A stretch of DNA of 64,000 bases from Azolla caroliniana (Eukaryota > Polypodiophyta): the NCBI GenBank assembly GCA_043228905.1, contig JBHGNT010000010.1, positions 7,936,001 through 8,000,000 of the forward strand, read 5' to 3'. The notes beneath the pieces are model-generated. The model made no database searches. It was given only the letters and a program-made list of their open reading frames with translations, and was not told where the DNA came from. This document shows, piece by piece, positions 32,654 through 43,628 of the stretch (position 1 is the first letter of the stretch; every line of letters begins with the position of its first letter). A program made the translations under genes and the position numbers.

Positions 32654-32758
32654 AAACCCTAATAAGAGGAAGGCGAAGGAGGGTTTGGAGGTCTCTTTCT
32701 TCCTCTCTCTCTCTGTAGCCTTTCCCCTGCTAGGGCTGACGTGTCGGCGTCCTGGGCC
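32654..32758 (-). promoter_or_regulatory. RPL4 promoter motifs: telo-box and site II
   Basis: AAACCCTAA (32654-32662, plus strand) is a telo-box, and TGGGCC (32753-32758) is a site II element. The pair is characteristic of plant ribosomal protein promoters, where TCP and telo-box-binding factors coordinate expression. Both lie 137-241 bp upstream of the start codon. Pyrimidine-rich minus-strand tracts lie between them and the ATG. Confidence 0.65.
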
Positions 32759-32838
32759 GTCCGATGCCGCCCATCTCCGAGCCCTAGTGTGAAAGCGAAC
32801 GAGTGAGCGAGAGAGAGAGACCCTAGGACAAATCATAT

Positions 32839-32860
32839 ATGTATGTATGTATGTATGTAT
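32839..32860. repeat. (GTAT)n microsatellite
   Basis: About five GTAT units lie upstream of RPL4, ahead of a degenerate hAT-like sequence. Confidence 0.9.
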
Positions 32861-32941
32861 ATACTACACACACGTCCATGCTTGCTTGCCCACCATTTAC
32901 CATTTGCTCGTGACACGATACGATGATTCCTGGCTTCTGCG

Positions 32942-33358
32942 TAACAATCGGCAACGGAACCGAACTGCGAAATCATTGTTTAATAGCTTAATGGTTTCAA
33001 TGGTTTGGTTTGGTTCAGGTTTAGTTTTTTATTAACGGTTCGGTTCGGTTTCAACAGTAAAAAACCGCGGTTTAACGATTTAATGGTTTTTTTTTTTTAA
33101 TTTAATCTAAAAAAATTTTAAACAATCTTTTCATTTTTAGACCTTTTTCTTGCATTTTAGGAACATCTTTAAAAAAAATTAAAAATTTGACCTATGTTGA
33201 AAATCGAAACCAAACCACGAAACCGCGGTTTTTACGGTTTAATGGTTTAACGGTTTGAAAAATGTTTTACGGTTTCGTGGTTCGGTTTGGTTTGGTTCAA
33301 GTTTCAAAAAATGTAAATGGTTCGGTTTGGACCCTCTCAAACCGAACCGAACCGAACA
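32942..33358. mobile_element. Degenerate hAT-like element, doubtful fourth copy
   Basis: The sequence is full of AACCGAACC and GGTTTGGTTT variants like copies 1-3 and begins TAACAATCGGC, similar to TAGCAATGGGC. The right terminus is missing and no 8-bp duplication is seen. It abuts truncated Copia-B gag at 33361. It could be another family with the same internal composition. Confidence 0.45.
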
Positions 33359-33360
33359 AG

Positions 33361-33860
33361 AGGTGCTAAGAGTAACCACCAGGTTCTCCCAGCTATCCCG
33401 CAGTGTGCACATCAATAGGATGGCCTGCAACGCATCATCAAGGGGAAACTTGGTTGCAGCAAGCTGATTTACATACCCCATGAATGTGTTGATGTGTTCG
33501 ACAATGCTCTCACCGTCTCAGTATTTCAATCGTACGATCTTTCTCATCAGTGAAATTTTATTGAGGGCATTCTTCCTCTCGTATAGACCTGATAGCTTCT
33601 GCCACATCTCGTGGGCATTTGTGTTGTTCGCCACATGATGAAGGACACTTACATCAACACATTGTCGAATGGTGGCCACCACCTTTATGTTAAGAAGTTT
33701 CCATTCCGACTCTAATACCCTCGTGGGTATTTCTACATTGTTGATCGACTCGTACGGGTCTTTGACTATGAGAAGGTCCTCCATCTTTATCTTCCAGTCT
33801 GCCTAGTTCTGTGAGTTTAGGACTATCATACCTGGGAAGCCGCTCACACCTCCTTCCATG
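33361..33860 (-). pseudogene. Copia-B-like gag fragment
   Basis: Minus strand from ATG 33860: MEGGVSGFPGMIVLNSQN, a stop, then ADWKIKMEDLLIVKD and Gag (VVATIRQCVDVSVLHHVANN, MWQKLSGLYERKNALNKISL, FMGYVNQLAATKFPLDDALQ) to TLSTSC. It aligns to the first 180 residues of the intact Copia-B Gag with two stops. It is cut at 33360 next to the hAT-like sequence. Confidence 0.88.
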
Positions 33861-33967
33861 CTTGCACCTCAAGCTTTGATACTAGTTTGTTGAGAGTTGG
33901 ATCTCAAATGTGGAAGAAAGAAAGATCAACTCCTTCCATGCTTGCACCTCATGCTTTGATACTAGTT
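33810..33967. repeat. 79-bp duplication of the primer-site/LTR junction
   Basis: The segment containing the gag start, the primer site (minus strand AAACTAGTATCAAAGC) and the LTR end (…CCAACTCTCAACA) is repeated with a 79-bp period: LTR ends at 33889 and 33968. The copies are nearly identical. This may reflect an aberrant strand transfer during reverse transcription or a later slippage event. Confidence 0.8.
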
Positions 33968-35209
33968 TGTTGAGAGTTGGATCTCAAATGTGGAAGAAAG
34001 AAAGAAAGAAATACACAACATACATGAAAACAACAAATGCACAATACACAGTGATTTACGTGGAAACCCTAAATGGGTGAAAACCACGGGAAAAGAGATT
34101 CCAATATACATAGAGAAGTACAAGGTGAGATCACACAATACAACACTCTCCACTCAGAGTGTATCAACCACACAGGGCTCTTGGCGTCAAACCTCACTTG
34201 GCTATGGCTAGCAATGGGCACAGTTTCGGCTCAAACCGAACTGAATCGTTAAGCCATGGTTTAACGGTTTATTGGTTCCAAAAAAAATCAATGGTTTCAT
34301 TTCGTTTGGAGTTTTGATAAACGGTTCGGTTCGTTTCTAAAACTCAAGTTTATAGGTTTGGTTTAAAGGTTTATAGGTTTTTGGTTAACTTTTTTTTACC
34401 TTAATAGTTTATTGATTTAATTAACTTAACTTAAATGTTTATTTAATTTAATGGTTCAATTAAAGTTTATTTTATTGATTTAATAAATATAACTTAAATT
34501 CTTATTTAATTTAATGTATTTTTGTTTATTTAGATGTTTAATTAGTTTGATTTAAGTGGTTAGGTTTAATTTTTTTATTAAATGGTTCTGTTTGGTTTTA
34601 ACTTTTCCCTAAACAGTTTGGTTTTAAATGGTTTGATTTCAACTTTTTCTTGAATGGTTTGGTTTAAATACTGAGAGTTCATAAACGGTTTGGTTTGGTT
34701 TTTGTTCTAAATAAACGGTTCGTTTTGGTTTCTTTGCCTTGAAACCAAACTGCACCCATTGCTAGCTATGGTGTCGCTCTCTATCTCTCTATCTCTCTCG
34801 CTCTCTCTATCACACGCTTCTCTATTCTACACTATACATCCCATTGTTCTTTTTTTTCGTCCTACGATTGCCCTAGATGTATTTATACTCATACATCATA
34901 TGGGCTATTTACATGTGTAGCCCCTACTACACATCTTTACTATTATTATAGATAATAATAAGTAGCCATCAGTCGACTCTAGTGTCGACTATCCAGTCAG
35001 TTTGACTAGTCGGCCTGGTCATCGACCATCCGGGCGGCCTGACTAATCGGTTGTGTCTTCGACCTGGATCTCCTTCTTGTCGACTCACCCAATCAACTCT
35101 TGAACCATCGGCACTCAGCCCGAACAGTTGGCTCCTCCTTGTCTTCGACTGTCGGCACTTCTTGGCCCAAGCAATTAGATCCTCCCACTGGAGGGACATA
35201 TTCCCAACA
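33968..35209 (-). repeat. 5' LTR of the minus-strand Copia-B relative
   Basis: On the minus strand it starts TGTTGGGAATATGTCCCTCC at 35209 and ends CCAACTCTCAACA at 33968. It carries a complete hAT-like insert (34209-34764); without this and its duplication it is about 680 bp. CT-rich tracts lie at 34776-34810. Just right of it, GAAGG and GCTACGCGAG belong to another Copia-B copy, so this element inserted into that copy. Confidence 0.75.
34209..34764. mobile_element. hAT-like non-autonomous element, copy 2
   Basis: Starts TAGCAATGGGC and ends CCCATTGCTA. It is flanked by GCTATGGC (34201-34208) and GCTATGGT (34765-34772), a 7/8-matching 8-bp duplication. Its interior closely resembles copy 1, with GGTTCGGTTCG-type repeats at both ends and the core TTTATTTAATTTAATGG. 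It is inserted in the LTR 33968-35209. Confidence 0.88.
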
Positions 35210-35344
35210 GAAGGCTACGCGAGTAGCATCTGAAACGGCACAATGAAGTTTTGCAAAGGAAGCCTGATCGTGGCCCGAGCTCGAAAGATCAACACACTAT
35301 TATACCTTATGCATGCCCGGATATGTCAGGAGGATGGTGATTCT
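35210..35344 (+). pseudogene. Copia-B fragment (GAG-pre-integrase start)
   Basis: Reads EGYAS then SIRNGTMKFCKGSLIVARAR and LYLMHARICQED-like in shifting frame, matching intact Copia-B (SIRNDVMKFSKGSLIVARAR). It ends where the minus-strand Copia-A LTR begins. The rest of this copy resumes at 38360. Confidence 0.75.
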
Positions 35345-37300
35345 TGTGTAGCGGAAGAGATGTGTGTTATGTGTATGTGTGAGAGGAATTAGAGGAGAGA
35401 TGAAAGAACACAAGATAGATAGAAAAAGGAATGCTCAAGAAGAAGGTGTATATTTCACAAGTAGAATAAGAATTACAAAATGTAGCATAATAAGGAGTCA
35501 CAACCAACTTAATATGAAGTATGAGTAGGGTGCTTTATATAGAGTCTTCCTCTCTCTTCATTAACTTTACAACAACCACTCTCTCTCTTGGGGAATGTGA
35601 AGACTCATAGTCATGGGGAATATGTAACTCATTAGTTATGTGTCATAGAATATGATTCTATGTCACATAGTTAATGTGTAGAGAGTAGTGGTGTGACTCT
35701 TGACCTTTGAGTAATCGCGGATTCTCAAAAGGTGTGTTCACACGTTGCACTATGTTGAGCTTGATTCTCAACACGCCCCCTCAAGCTCAACTTGGGTCGG
35801 TTCCTTTCGGTGGATGTCCACTTTAGCTCGTATCTAGTTTGGACGATATCCGGTTCTCACTTGTACTCCCCCCCCTCAAGCTTGGCAAGTCAGGAATCGT
35901 CAATCCGAGGTTTGACATGAATTGTTGAAGCTCGTCAGTTCCTAAGGCTTTGGTGAAGATGTTGATCGTCTGAAGATTCGTGTTGATGTGTTGAAGGTCG
36001 ACATCTCCGGCCTGTACGCGCTCTTGAATGAAGTGATAGTGCACTTCGATATGCTTTGTGCGTGCATGGAACACCGGGTTCCGAGCTAGATATATACTGC
36101 TCATGTTGTCGTAGTAAATGAAAGTCGGATCCTTGATGGGGACGCCCAGATCCTTCAAAATCCTCTTGAGCCATACGGCTTCACATGCAGCTACGATTGT
36201 GCCCATGTATTCGGCCTCCGTACTCGAACGTGCGATGATAGGCTGCTTCTTACTACTCCAAGATATTGCTCCGCTACCGAGTGAGAAGACAAATCCGGAG
36301 GTCGATCGTCGATCGGCTTTGTAGCCTGCCTAGTCCGCGTCTGTGTACCCTTCGAGTCGTATTGGTGTGGCCGATGCGTAGTGAACGTCGTAATCCATTG
36401 TGCCGCTCACGTATCCTAATACTCGCTTAGCGCAATCGAAATGGATATCTCACGGAGCTTGCATGAATTGGCTAAGGAGTCTGACTGAGTAGCTAAGGTC
36501 GGGTCGAGTGATCGTGAGATAGATGAGGCTCCCGATCAGTCAATGATATTGGGTTGGCTCGCACTCATCTATGCTGAAGTCAACATCTAGTTTGAGGTTT
36601 CGATCGAGAGGCGTAGCGACCAATTTGCACTCAGTCATCCCGAACTTGTATAACAAGTTGAGGATGTAGTGCCTTTGGGAGATCACAATGTTGGCCGGAG
36701 TCCGAATTACCTCGATGCCTAGGAAGTAATGAAGTTCCTTCATGTCAGTCATCTCGAATTTGTTGGAGAGGAGGGACTTCACCTTGTTGATGTCGACTAA
36801 ATGCTCACCTCCAATAACCAGATCATCCACGTAGAGGATGATGACAATTAGCGTAATCTTCGAATGCCAACCACGCGGTGCTTGCTTGAGGCCGTAGAGT
36901 GGCTTCTTGAGTCGGCACACGACTTTCGGATGAATGCACGATTCGAAGCCGGGAGGTTGTACCATGTACACCTCTTCTAATTCGCCTTGGAGGAAAGCGT
37001 TCTTGACGTCCATCTCGTGGAGGTGCCACCCTTTCGCCGTTGCGAGTGCAATTACAGTCCGCATTGTCGTCATCTTTGCCACGGGGGCAAATGTCTCTTC
37101 ATAGTCGACTCCACGTGTATGAGAGTATCCTTTCGCTACAAGTCGAGCTTTGTAACGGTTTACGAAGCCGTCAACATTATACTTCACCTTGTAGAACCAT
37201 CTACAACCAATTGCCTTCTTGTGAGGTGAGTGGGGAACGAGATCCCATGTCTCGTTCTTGGAGAGTGTTTGCATCTCCTCATTCTTGGAGAGTGTTTGCA
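35345..37300 (-). pseudogene. Copia-A second copy: 3' LTR, 3' UTR and RT-RNase H
   Basis: 35345-35773 is a minus-oriented Copia-A LTR (TGTTGAGAATCAAGCTCAAC at its start, truncated at the far end). Next to it are CTTGAGGGGG polypurine tracts. RNase H is at 36206-35823 (CEAVWLKRILKDLGVPIKDP, HARTKHIEVHYHFIQERVQA, INIFTKALGTDELQQFMSNL). RT is at 37373-36540 (MDVKNAFLQGELEEVYMVQP, LYGLKQAPRGWHSK, IILYVDDLVIGGEH). About 30 residues between APRGWHSKIT and the YVDD block are missing and several stops intervene. There is no gag or integrase. The right end carries a small duplicated GGAGAGTGTTTGCAT. Confidence 0.88.
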
Positions 37301-38359
37301 TGTAAAAATGTGTGAATAATAGGGGTGCCTTTATGGCGCTGAGTAGGAGACAAGTCGAGACAGAGAATCCCATGTATCACGGGATTTATCCCACATGATC
37401 ACGCGGCCCTCACCTTGTTCTATAAAAGGGAGGGCACGCTTCTTGTACAAGGTTCCCCACCCGTTGGGTCCCAAATAGTTTTGAGGTTCCATAGGTTCCA
37501 TTTTTGGGGTTAATAAACTTCTATGTATAACGTCTATTTCTTTCTTCTCTCCATCTTGGTGTGAGTGTTGTCTCTATTTTTCTGTTAGGTTTTCGGTGTC
37601 TTCTGTGTGCGTGCGTAGGTGGTGTGTTCGGTTGTGGCAGGCGGCGTGCAGACAGTCTGTGCTTTTCTTGAGTTCCTGCTCGTTGGCTCTCAGCACTCCG
37701 CGGTGTGGCATGTCTGTGTCTGTGTGTGCGTGGGTGTTGGCTTCTGTCGCTTGTGACGAGCCCGCGCACTAGGTGGTTCATTAGCAGGTATCCCTCCTTG
37801 GCGCGCAAGACCCAACTCGATTCAGCGAACCCGTGCACTCCCCTGAAGGTGGCTTGGCGACATGAGGCGATCGTTCTGGAAGAGGCATGCCCTCCACGAG
37901 GGTCTCGTGGCGCGAACGAGCCTGAGAGCTCCCCGACCGGACCTAGGATGCAAGCTCCCTCTTCCCCTCCGTGTGGAACTGGTGCCGTAGTGAGCATCGC
38001 GCGTGCGTGCATGTGTCTCCGGCTAGCGTAGGGTCCGAGAGTGGGTGCGTGTGTGGTCGCCGGTGTAGAGCTGCCGGTCGTAACCGAGTGTGTATATGTG
38101 TGTGTGCAGTTTAACCGGGCCATGTCTTGTGCCTCTTTTGGGCCCCTTGTACATACAAGCGAAAGGGGCGACAAGGACGAGGGCACACTGTCTCGCTTCC
38201 CGTGCGGTTACCGGTCGCATCCGGAGAGTATCTAAGATCGAACCGGCCGGCAATGCGACAAGCTCCGGAGGATTCAAGTCCCCGACAACTCCTCCCCTCC
38301 TGGTCCATGACCCTGGTGGTCCCGCTCGGATCCGACATGCAAGTGCGGATTGTCGTGAC
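37301..38359 (+). other. Unclassified LTR/leader-like sequence
   Basis: Begins TGTAAAAATGTGTGAATAAT, with TATAAAAGGGAGG at 37421 and a GGCGCGCAAGACC segment near 37798 that resembles a Ty3 leader/primer region. From 37560 it becomes GC-rich and dense in GTGTGTG and CGTGCG. No protein family is recognised in its open frames. It separates two parts of a Copia-B copy, so it was probably inserted there. Assignment to Ty3 is tentative. Confidence 0.4.
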
Positions 38360-40018
38360 GACGGGCTGGCCAAGAGAATGAACTAGACCATAATGGAGAG
38401 AGTCTAGAGTATGCTTGCACATGCCAAGCTATCCAAGATGTTTTGGGTTGACGTGTTGATGACAACGACGCACGTGATAAACATATCGCCCTCGACACCC
38501 TTGGACGGAGATGTACCACAAAGAGTGTGGACCGACAAAGACATTTCATACAAACATCTGAAGTTGTTCGGTTGTCTTGCCTATGTGCATATCGCAAAGG
38601 ATAAACAGGGAAAACTAGACCCGAAAACTCAACCATGCATATTCCTTGGATATGACGACGATGAATTCAGCTACTGACTATGGGACTTAGTCGACAAGAA
38701 GGTCACTCAGAGCCGAGACATAGTCTTCATGGAGAAGAAGACTATTGTTGATTGGGAGTCAGAGAAGAACACATTCCCCTCAACAGTCGGAAGTCGACAT
38801 CCGACTGAAGAGCATGGAGAGTCGATCAAATTCGGATCGACAGTCGGAAGTCAGTCGGGAGTCAGATTAGGTCAAGGAACCGGAACGATCGAAGGACTGG
38901 CACCGAAACCAGACAAGACCCCGAATCGAATTTGGATGAAGAACCAATTGAAGACTCGGTGACCGAAAACCAAGGGAGAAGATACCCTCTTAGAGAGAGA
39001 AGACCCCCCCAAGAGATTTCCGGACGAAGAGCATGTCTTGCTGACCGACAAGGAGGAACCGGAGAGCTTCGAAGAAGCAAAGAAAGACACTCACTGTTGT
39101 AAGAGGTTAAGTGTCATGCAGGATGAGATGGACTCCCTGCATGAGAACCACACATATGAATTGACGGAGCTACCGAAAGGAAAGAAGGTACTCTGGAACA
39201 AGTGGGTGTACAAGTTGAAACCGAGAGTCCGCATTGTGATGAAGGGATTCCAGTAGAAGAAAAGAGTGGATTTCAACGAGATCTTTGCCCTGATAGTGAA
39301 GATGACATCCATCCAGACTGTTTTGAGAATAACAGCAAGCATGGACCTCGAGGTTGAACAATTAGATGTCAAGTTTGCATTCTTGCACGGGGACCTTGAG
39401 GAGGAGATCTACATGTAGTAGACGGAAGGATTCATCAAGAAAGGGAAGGAGAACCTAGTGTGCTTATAGAAGAGCTTATACGGATTGAAGCAACCTCCCC
39501 GACAATGGTACTGGAAGTTAGACTCCTTCATGACCAACCAAGGATACCACAAGATGTAGGCCGGCCATTGCATGTTCGTGAAAAATTTGACGAAGGAGAT
39601 TTTCTAATACTTCTACTATGCATGGACGACATGTTGATCGTCGGACGAGACCGTATCAAAATCAAGATACTGAAGAAGGCCTTGAGCAGGTCCTTCTCAA
39701 TGAAATATATGGGTTCAGTGAGACAGATCTCAGGGATGCACATAGTCTAGGACCGGATGAAGAAGCCATTGTGGCTGTCACAGGAGAAGTACGTGACGAA
39801 GGTGCTCCAAAGGTTCAACAAGGCGGATGAGAGGCCGGTCAGGTTGACACTTTCGGCAAACTGTAAGCTGTCTGGGAAACAAAGGTTGAAGACAAAGATG
39901 GAGAAAGTTGAGATGATGAAGGTACCTTATGCCTCAACGGTCGAGAGTCTAATGTACGCAATGTTGTGCACTTGGCCAGACATCGGATATGCATCGGAGT
40001 TGTCAGCCGGTTCATGAG
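38360..40018 (+). pseudogene. Degenerate Copia-B pol
   Basis: It resumes Copia-B at the integrase end (GLAKRMN, then MLAHAKLSKMFWVDV, KLFGCLAYVHIAKDKQGKLD, CIFLGYDDDEFSY). It continues through the linker (REEDPPKRFPDEEHVLLTDK-like) and RT (NKWVYKLKPRVRIVMKGFQ, LLLCMDDMLIVG) to YASTVESLMYAMLCTWPDIG. Many TAG/TGA codons are present, for example at 38676, 39254, 39418 and 39750. A Copia-D LTR interrupts it at 40019. Confidence 0.88.
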
Positions 40019-40275
40019 TGTTGAGTGGACAACCTCAACCGGATCTGGATCAACTGAATAAGCCAAAGCCGGATCGGAGTTCGGATCAAAGAACTGAATC
40101 GGTGTTTGGATCGGTATTTGGAACCAGGAGCTGAATCAGAGAGCCGGATTGTAATCTGTATCAGTATTAACCGATAGGCCATTAGAGGCCTACGAAATCT
40201 AGCCTAGTATGTAGGCATATGGGAGTCTATGTTAGCCGTTCTTCTGAGCATTGAAGTACATATCAGTACTTTTGT
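40019..40275 (+). repeat. Copia-D LTR fragment
   Basis: Starts TGTTGAGTGGACAACCTCAA and matches, over more than 200 bp, the reverse complement of the Copia-D LTR at 52981-53448 (GCTGAATAAGCC, GGCCTACAA, GGGAGTCTATGTT blocks). The right end is cut where minus-strand Copia-C gag begins. Confidence 0.8.
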
Positions 40276-41025
40276 CACATGAGCCTTCCTCTAGACTTCA
40301 ACTTGGATTTGGACTTGTCCCTGTTTTGAGGACCTCTCTGTCTGCCCCTTCCTCTATTAGAGTCACCTTCTATGAATAGGGCCCTATATTTGAGTTGGAC
40401 TCTTTATCCTTCCATCGAGCTTCTCGATTGAGCAAACTAGACTTCAACATGTCTAGTGTCAGGTGTTTCCCTTGTGGTATTGAGTTACCCAAAGTCACCA
40501 CAAGCAATTCCCAGTTGTCTGGGAGAAAGCCTAGCAACAACAAGGTTAATACCACATCAACTAGAGGCACTTCTAAGGAAGTGGTTTGATTGATGAGCCC
40601 TTGAAAAGCATTCAGGTGCTCAACCATGCTTGAGCCATCCTGATATCTCAGTCTCACTATCTTCCTAAAGACAGAGACTCTATTTAGGGCATTCTTCATC
40701 TCAAACATAGTCCATATCTTCTTCCACAAGACATATGCTTCTCTCTCATTATTGAAGTTTTTGTATGGACTCATGTCTATTAAACACTGTATATATGCAG
40801 TTGCCTTAGAGATGCATGGCTTCCCAAATCAAATCATCTATTTTGTCAGGTTTGTCCTTGCCATATTGTACTAGTAACCACAAGTCTTTACACACTAACA
40901 TGTCTCTCATTTTCAACTTCCAAATTGAATAATTTGGGCTGGACAACTTGAACATCCCACTGAGGGATTCATCCATATTCCACAACTTGGGGAGGTTATA
41001 AACCTCGGCTCTGATACCAATTTAT
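40276..41025 (-). pseudogene. Copia-C gag and primer site
   Basis: Minus strand: primer site TGGTATCAGAGCC (near 41015), then Gag with EAYVLWKKIWTMFEMKNALN, VFRKIVRLRYQDGSSMVEHL, LLLGFLPDNWELLVVTLGNS, LTLDMLKSSLLNREARWKDK, and a basic tail before 40320. A stop lies ahead of MSPYKN (40774) and the N-terminal part is degraded. It is a TNT1-like UBN2 Gag clearly different from Copia-B. Confidence 0.8.
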
Positions 41026-41170
41026 TGTGAATATGGGGCCGACCACAACATTAAAGAAGAGTGTATACAAGAACACAACCTTGTGCAAACCTTCGTTTAT
41101 CTTAGTAGAAGACCATTACATAGAAGCAACAAAGAGAGTCACAAAGCACTAGACCTAGTTACAATGCAGC
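41026..41170 (-). repeat. Copia-C LTR remnant
   Basis: Sequence directly upstream of the minus-strand primer site should be the end of the Copia-C LTR (…TATTCACAATAAA on the minus strand). Its other boundary is unclear because it passes into the tandem array at 41171. Confidence 0.45.
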
Positions 41171-41611
41171 AGTCGATCTGTAGTGATCGAACTCGAGCCT
41201 CAACACACTCTAAAATTCAACATATTTTACCTCTAAAGTATGTATTCTAAGTACTAAATTTAGAATCCTTAGCATACGTTCGTATTCTACGCGTATTGTA
41301 TGCTAAATATTATACAAAGCAGTCGACTTGTAGTGATTAAACTCGAGCCTCGACACACTCTAAAATTCAACGTATTTTACCTCTAAAATATGTATTCTAA
41401 GCACTAAACTTAGAATCCTTAGCATACGTTCGTATTCTACGCGTATTGTATGCTAAATATTATACAAAGCAGTCGATCTGTAATGATCGAACTCGAGCCT
41501 CGACACACTCTAAAAGTCAACGTATTTTACCTCTAAAATATGTATTCTAAGTACTAAACTTAGAATCCTAAGCATACGTTTTGTATTCTACGCGTATTGT
41601 ATGCTAAATGT
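41171..41611. repeat. Three-copy 150-bp tandem array
   Basis: Units start AGTCGATCTGTAGTGATCGA (41171), AGTCGACTTGTAGTGATTAA (41321) and AGTCGATCTGTAATGATCGA (41471), an exact 150-bp period. The third unit ends near 41611. Each unit contains AGCATACG...GTATGCTA, an inverted repeat around TTCGTATTCTACGCGTATTG. It lies between the Copia-C LTR remnant and the truncated end of the minus-strand chromovirus. Confidence 0.92.
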
Positions 41612-41641
41612 GTGAGCGGCAAAATAAGCTGTGAATAGTCA

Positions 41642-42576
41642 TGTATAAACTTGCGATAGAAGTTTGAGAATCCTAGAAAGCATCACACATTTGACAATGA
41701 ACGTGGAGTCTGCCACTCCAACACAGTTTGGACGTTAGTTGGATCCATAGAGATGCCTTCCGATGAAATGACATAGCCTAGAAATTCCACATGGTTACAG
41801 TCAAAGCTACACTTTTCAGGCTTTGCATAAAGACCATGTTCTCGTAGTCGCCTTAGTACTAATAGTACATGAGAATCATGCTCCTCTTGTGTCTTTGAAT
41901 AAACTAGTAGATCATCCAAGTATATGATCAAACAGATGTCCAAAAGATCTCGGAATATATCATTTGCCATGTGCTGGAAAATTGTTGGCGCATTGGTGAG
42001 GCCGAATGGCATAACCATATACTCGAAGTGCCCATATCGGGTGTGGAAAGTTGTCCTCCATTCGTCTCCCGATCGAATCTGTACAAGGTTATATGCTCCT
42101 CGTAAGTCGATTTTATTAAAAACCTTTGCGCCATTAATTCTTTCTAAAAGACTTGAGATTAGGGGAAGTGCATACCTATTCTTGATGGTGACCTTATTCA
42201 AGGCACGGTAATCCACAACTAGACGAAGTGATCCATCTTTTTTCTTGACAAAGAAAATAGGTGCGCCAGTTGGAGATTTCGAATGTCGGATGAACCCGTT
42301 TGCCAAAATTTCCTCTATGTAGGCTCGAAGAACTTCAAGTTCAATTTGTGACAAGTTGTAGATCGGTCCCCACGATGGCTCTTTTCAGGGTTGTAAGTCA
42401 ATGGAACAATCATATGGTCGATGATGAGGAAGAGTACTAGCTTTTACCTTATAAAAAATGTCAGTGTAATGATGATACTTCTTTGGAAGTTGAATTGTTG
42501 ACTCCTTAGCGGTGTTGGAAGGTTTCACTGATACTGCGAATATAAAAATTGCTTCCTTGCATCTTCCCTCATGCAA
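41642..42576 (-). pseudogene. Ty3-1 second copy: RT
   Basis: Fragments [80 protein letters not shown] and [20 protein letters not shown] are the N-terminal RT including the YLDD catalytic box. The block CFLGFSNFYRKFI follows after a stop near 41680. Protease D-F-G-A-N (near 42905) has lost the serine of D-S-G-A-N. Confidence 0.88.
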
Positions 42577-42979
42577 TTGATGTAGCGAAATTGTTGAAAT
42601 CTTATGAGTAGATCCTTGAGGTTGTTGATACTTGATTTCTCTTGTTCTCCAATCTACGTCCGGATTGTGTAATTTGAACTATGGTAACCCCAAAACAATT
42701 GGATGCTCTGGACTACTAATTATATTAAATGATACTAAACATGCCAAATTATTTAGGACAACATTAATCGGCTCTGAATCTTCTATGATATTTCCAGAAG
42801 TAATGGGGCGACCATCAACGACTACTACAAAAGCTGGGCAAGGGAGTTTTCTTAGGGATATCTGATGAGCTTAGGCAAAATTCTTATCCATGAAGCAAGA
42901 ATTGGCTCCGAAATCTAGGAGTGCTAAGACATGTACTAGAGAATTACTTTTAGTACTAATTGTTACTTGAGCTAGGAAG

Positions 42980-43628
42980 TAGCAATGGGCCCGGTTCGGT
43001 TTCGGTTTCTTGGCCTTGAAACCAAACCAAACCATTTATTAATAATAAAAACCGAACCAAACTGTTTTAAAATTTATGAAGCCATTTAAACCGAACTGTT
43101 TAGAGCCGAACCGTCAAACCAAACCGTTTAAGAAAAATTTAAAACCAAACCAAACCAGTTTATCATAAATCCAAACCAAACCAAACAAAACCATTTTTTA
43201 TTGATATTAATCATTATACTTATTATAAATTTGTGTGAGAAAATCATCATACTCATCATAAAATTTGTCATCATACTTATCATAAAATTTGTCATCATAC
43301 TTATCATAATTGATCATCATAAATGAAAAAGAGACTCTACGTATAATGCATATAAAATTTAATAAGTTAAAACAAGAGTTTAAAATTAAAAGTTAAAAGT
43401 TAAGAGCCTATAGAAAATATTTATGAGTATTTTTTAACCTATAAACCTTTAAACCGAACCACATACACAGAAACCGCAAAACCGGTCAATTCAAAACCGA
43501 ATCGAACCGAAACCGATTAGTAACATTTGAAACCAAACCAAACCGTTTATTTATCTTTGAACTTATAAACCGTTAAGCCACGGTTTTTCGGTTCGGTTCG
43601 GTTCGAGCCGAAACCGGGCCCATTGCTA
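42980..43628. mobile_element. hAT-like non-autonomous element, copy 3
   Basis: Starts TAGCAATGGGCCCGG and ends CCGGGCCCATTGCTA, a 15-bp perfect terminal inverted repeat. It is flanked by CTAGGAAG (42972-42979) and TTAGGAAG (43629-43636), a 7/8-matching 8-bp duplication. The uninterrupted sister sequence in Ty3-1 (near 16905) contains the target once, which confirms the insertion. Its outer parts match copies 1 and 2 but the AT-rich core differs (repeated TCATCATACTTATCATAA). Confidence 0.92.

Noticed and set aside
32378-32662. Plus-strand frame with a long alanine run
   Set aside because: The alanine run is the RPL4 5' UTR trinucleotide repeat read on the wrong strand.
37521-38186. 221-codon minus-strand frame in the GC-rich stretch
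   Set aside because: Low-complexity histidine/arginine/threonine-rich sequence without motif, in probable LTR or leader DNA.
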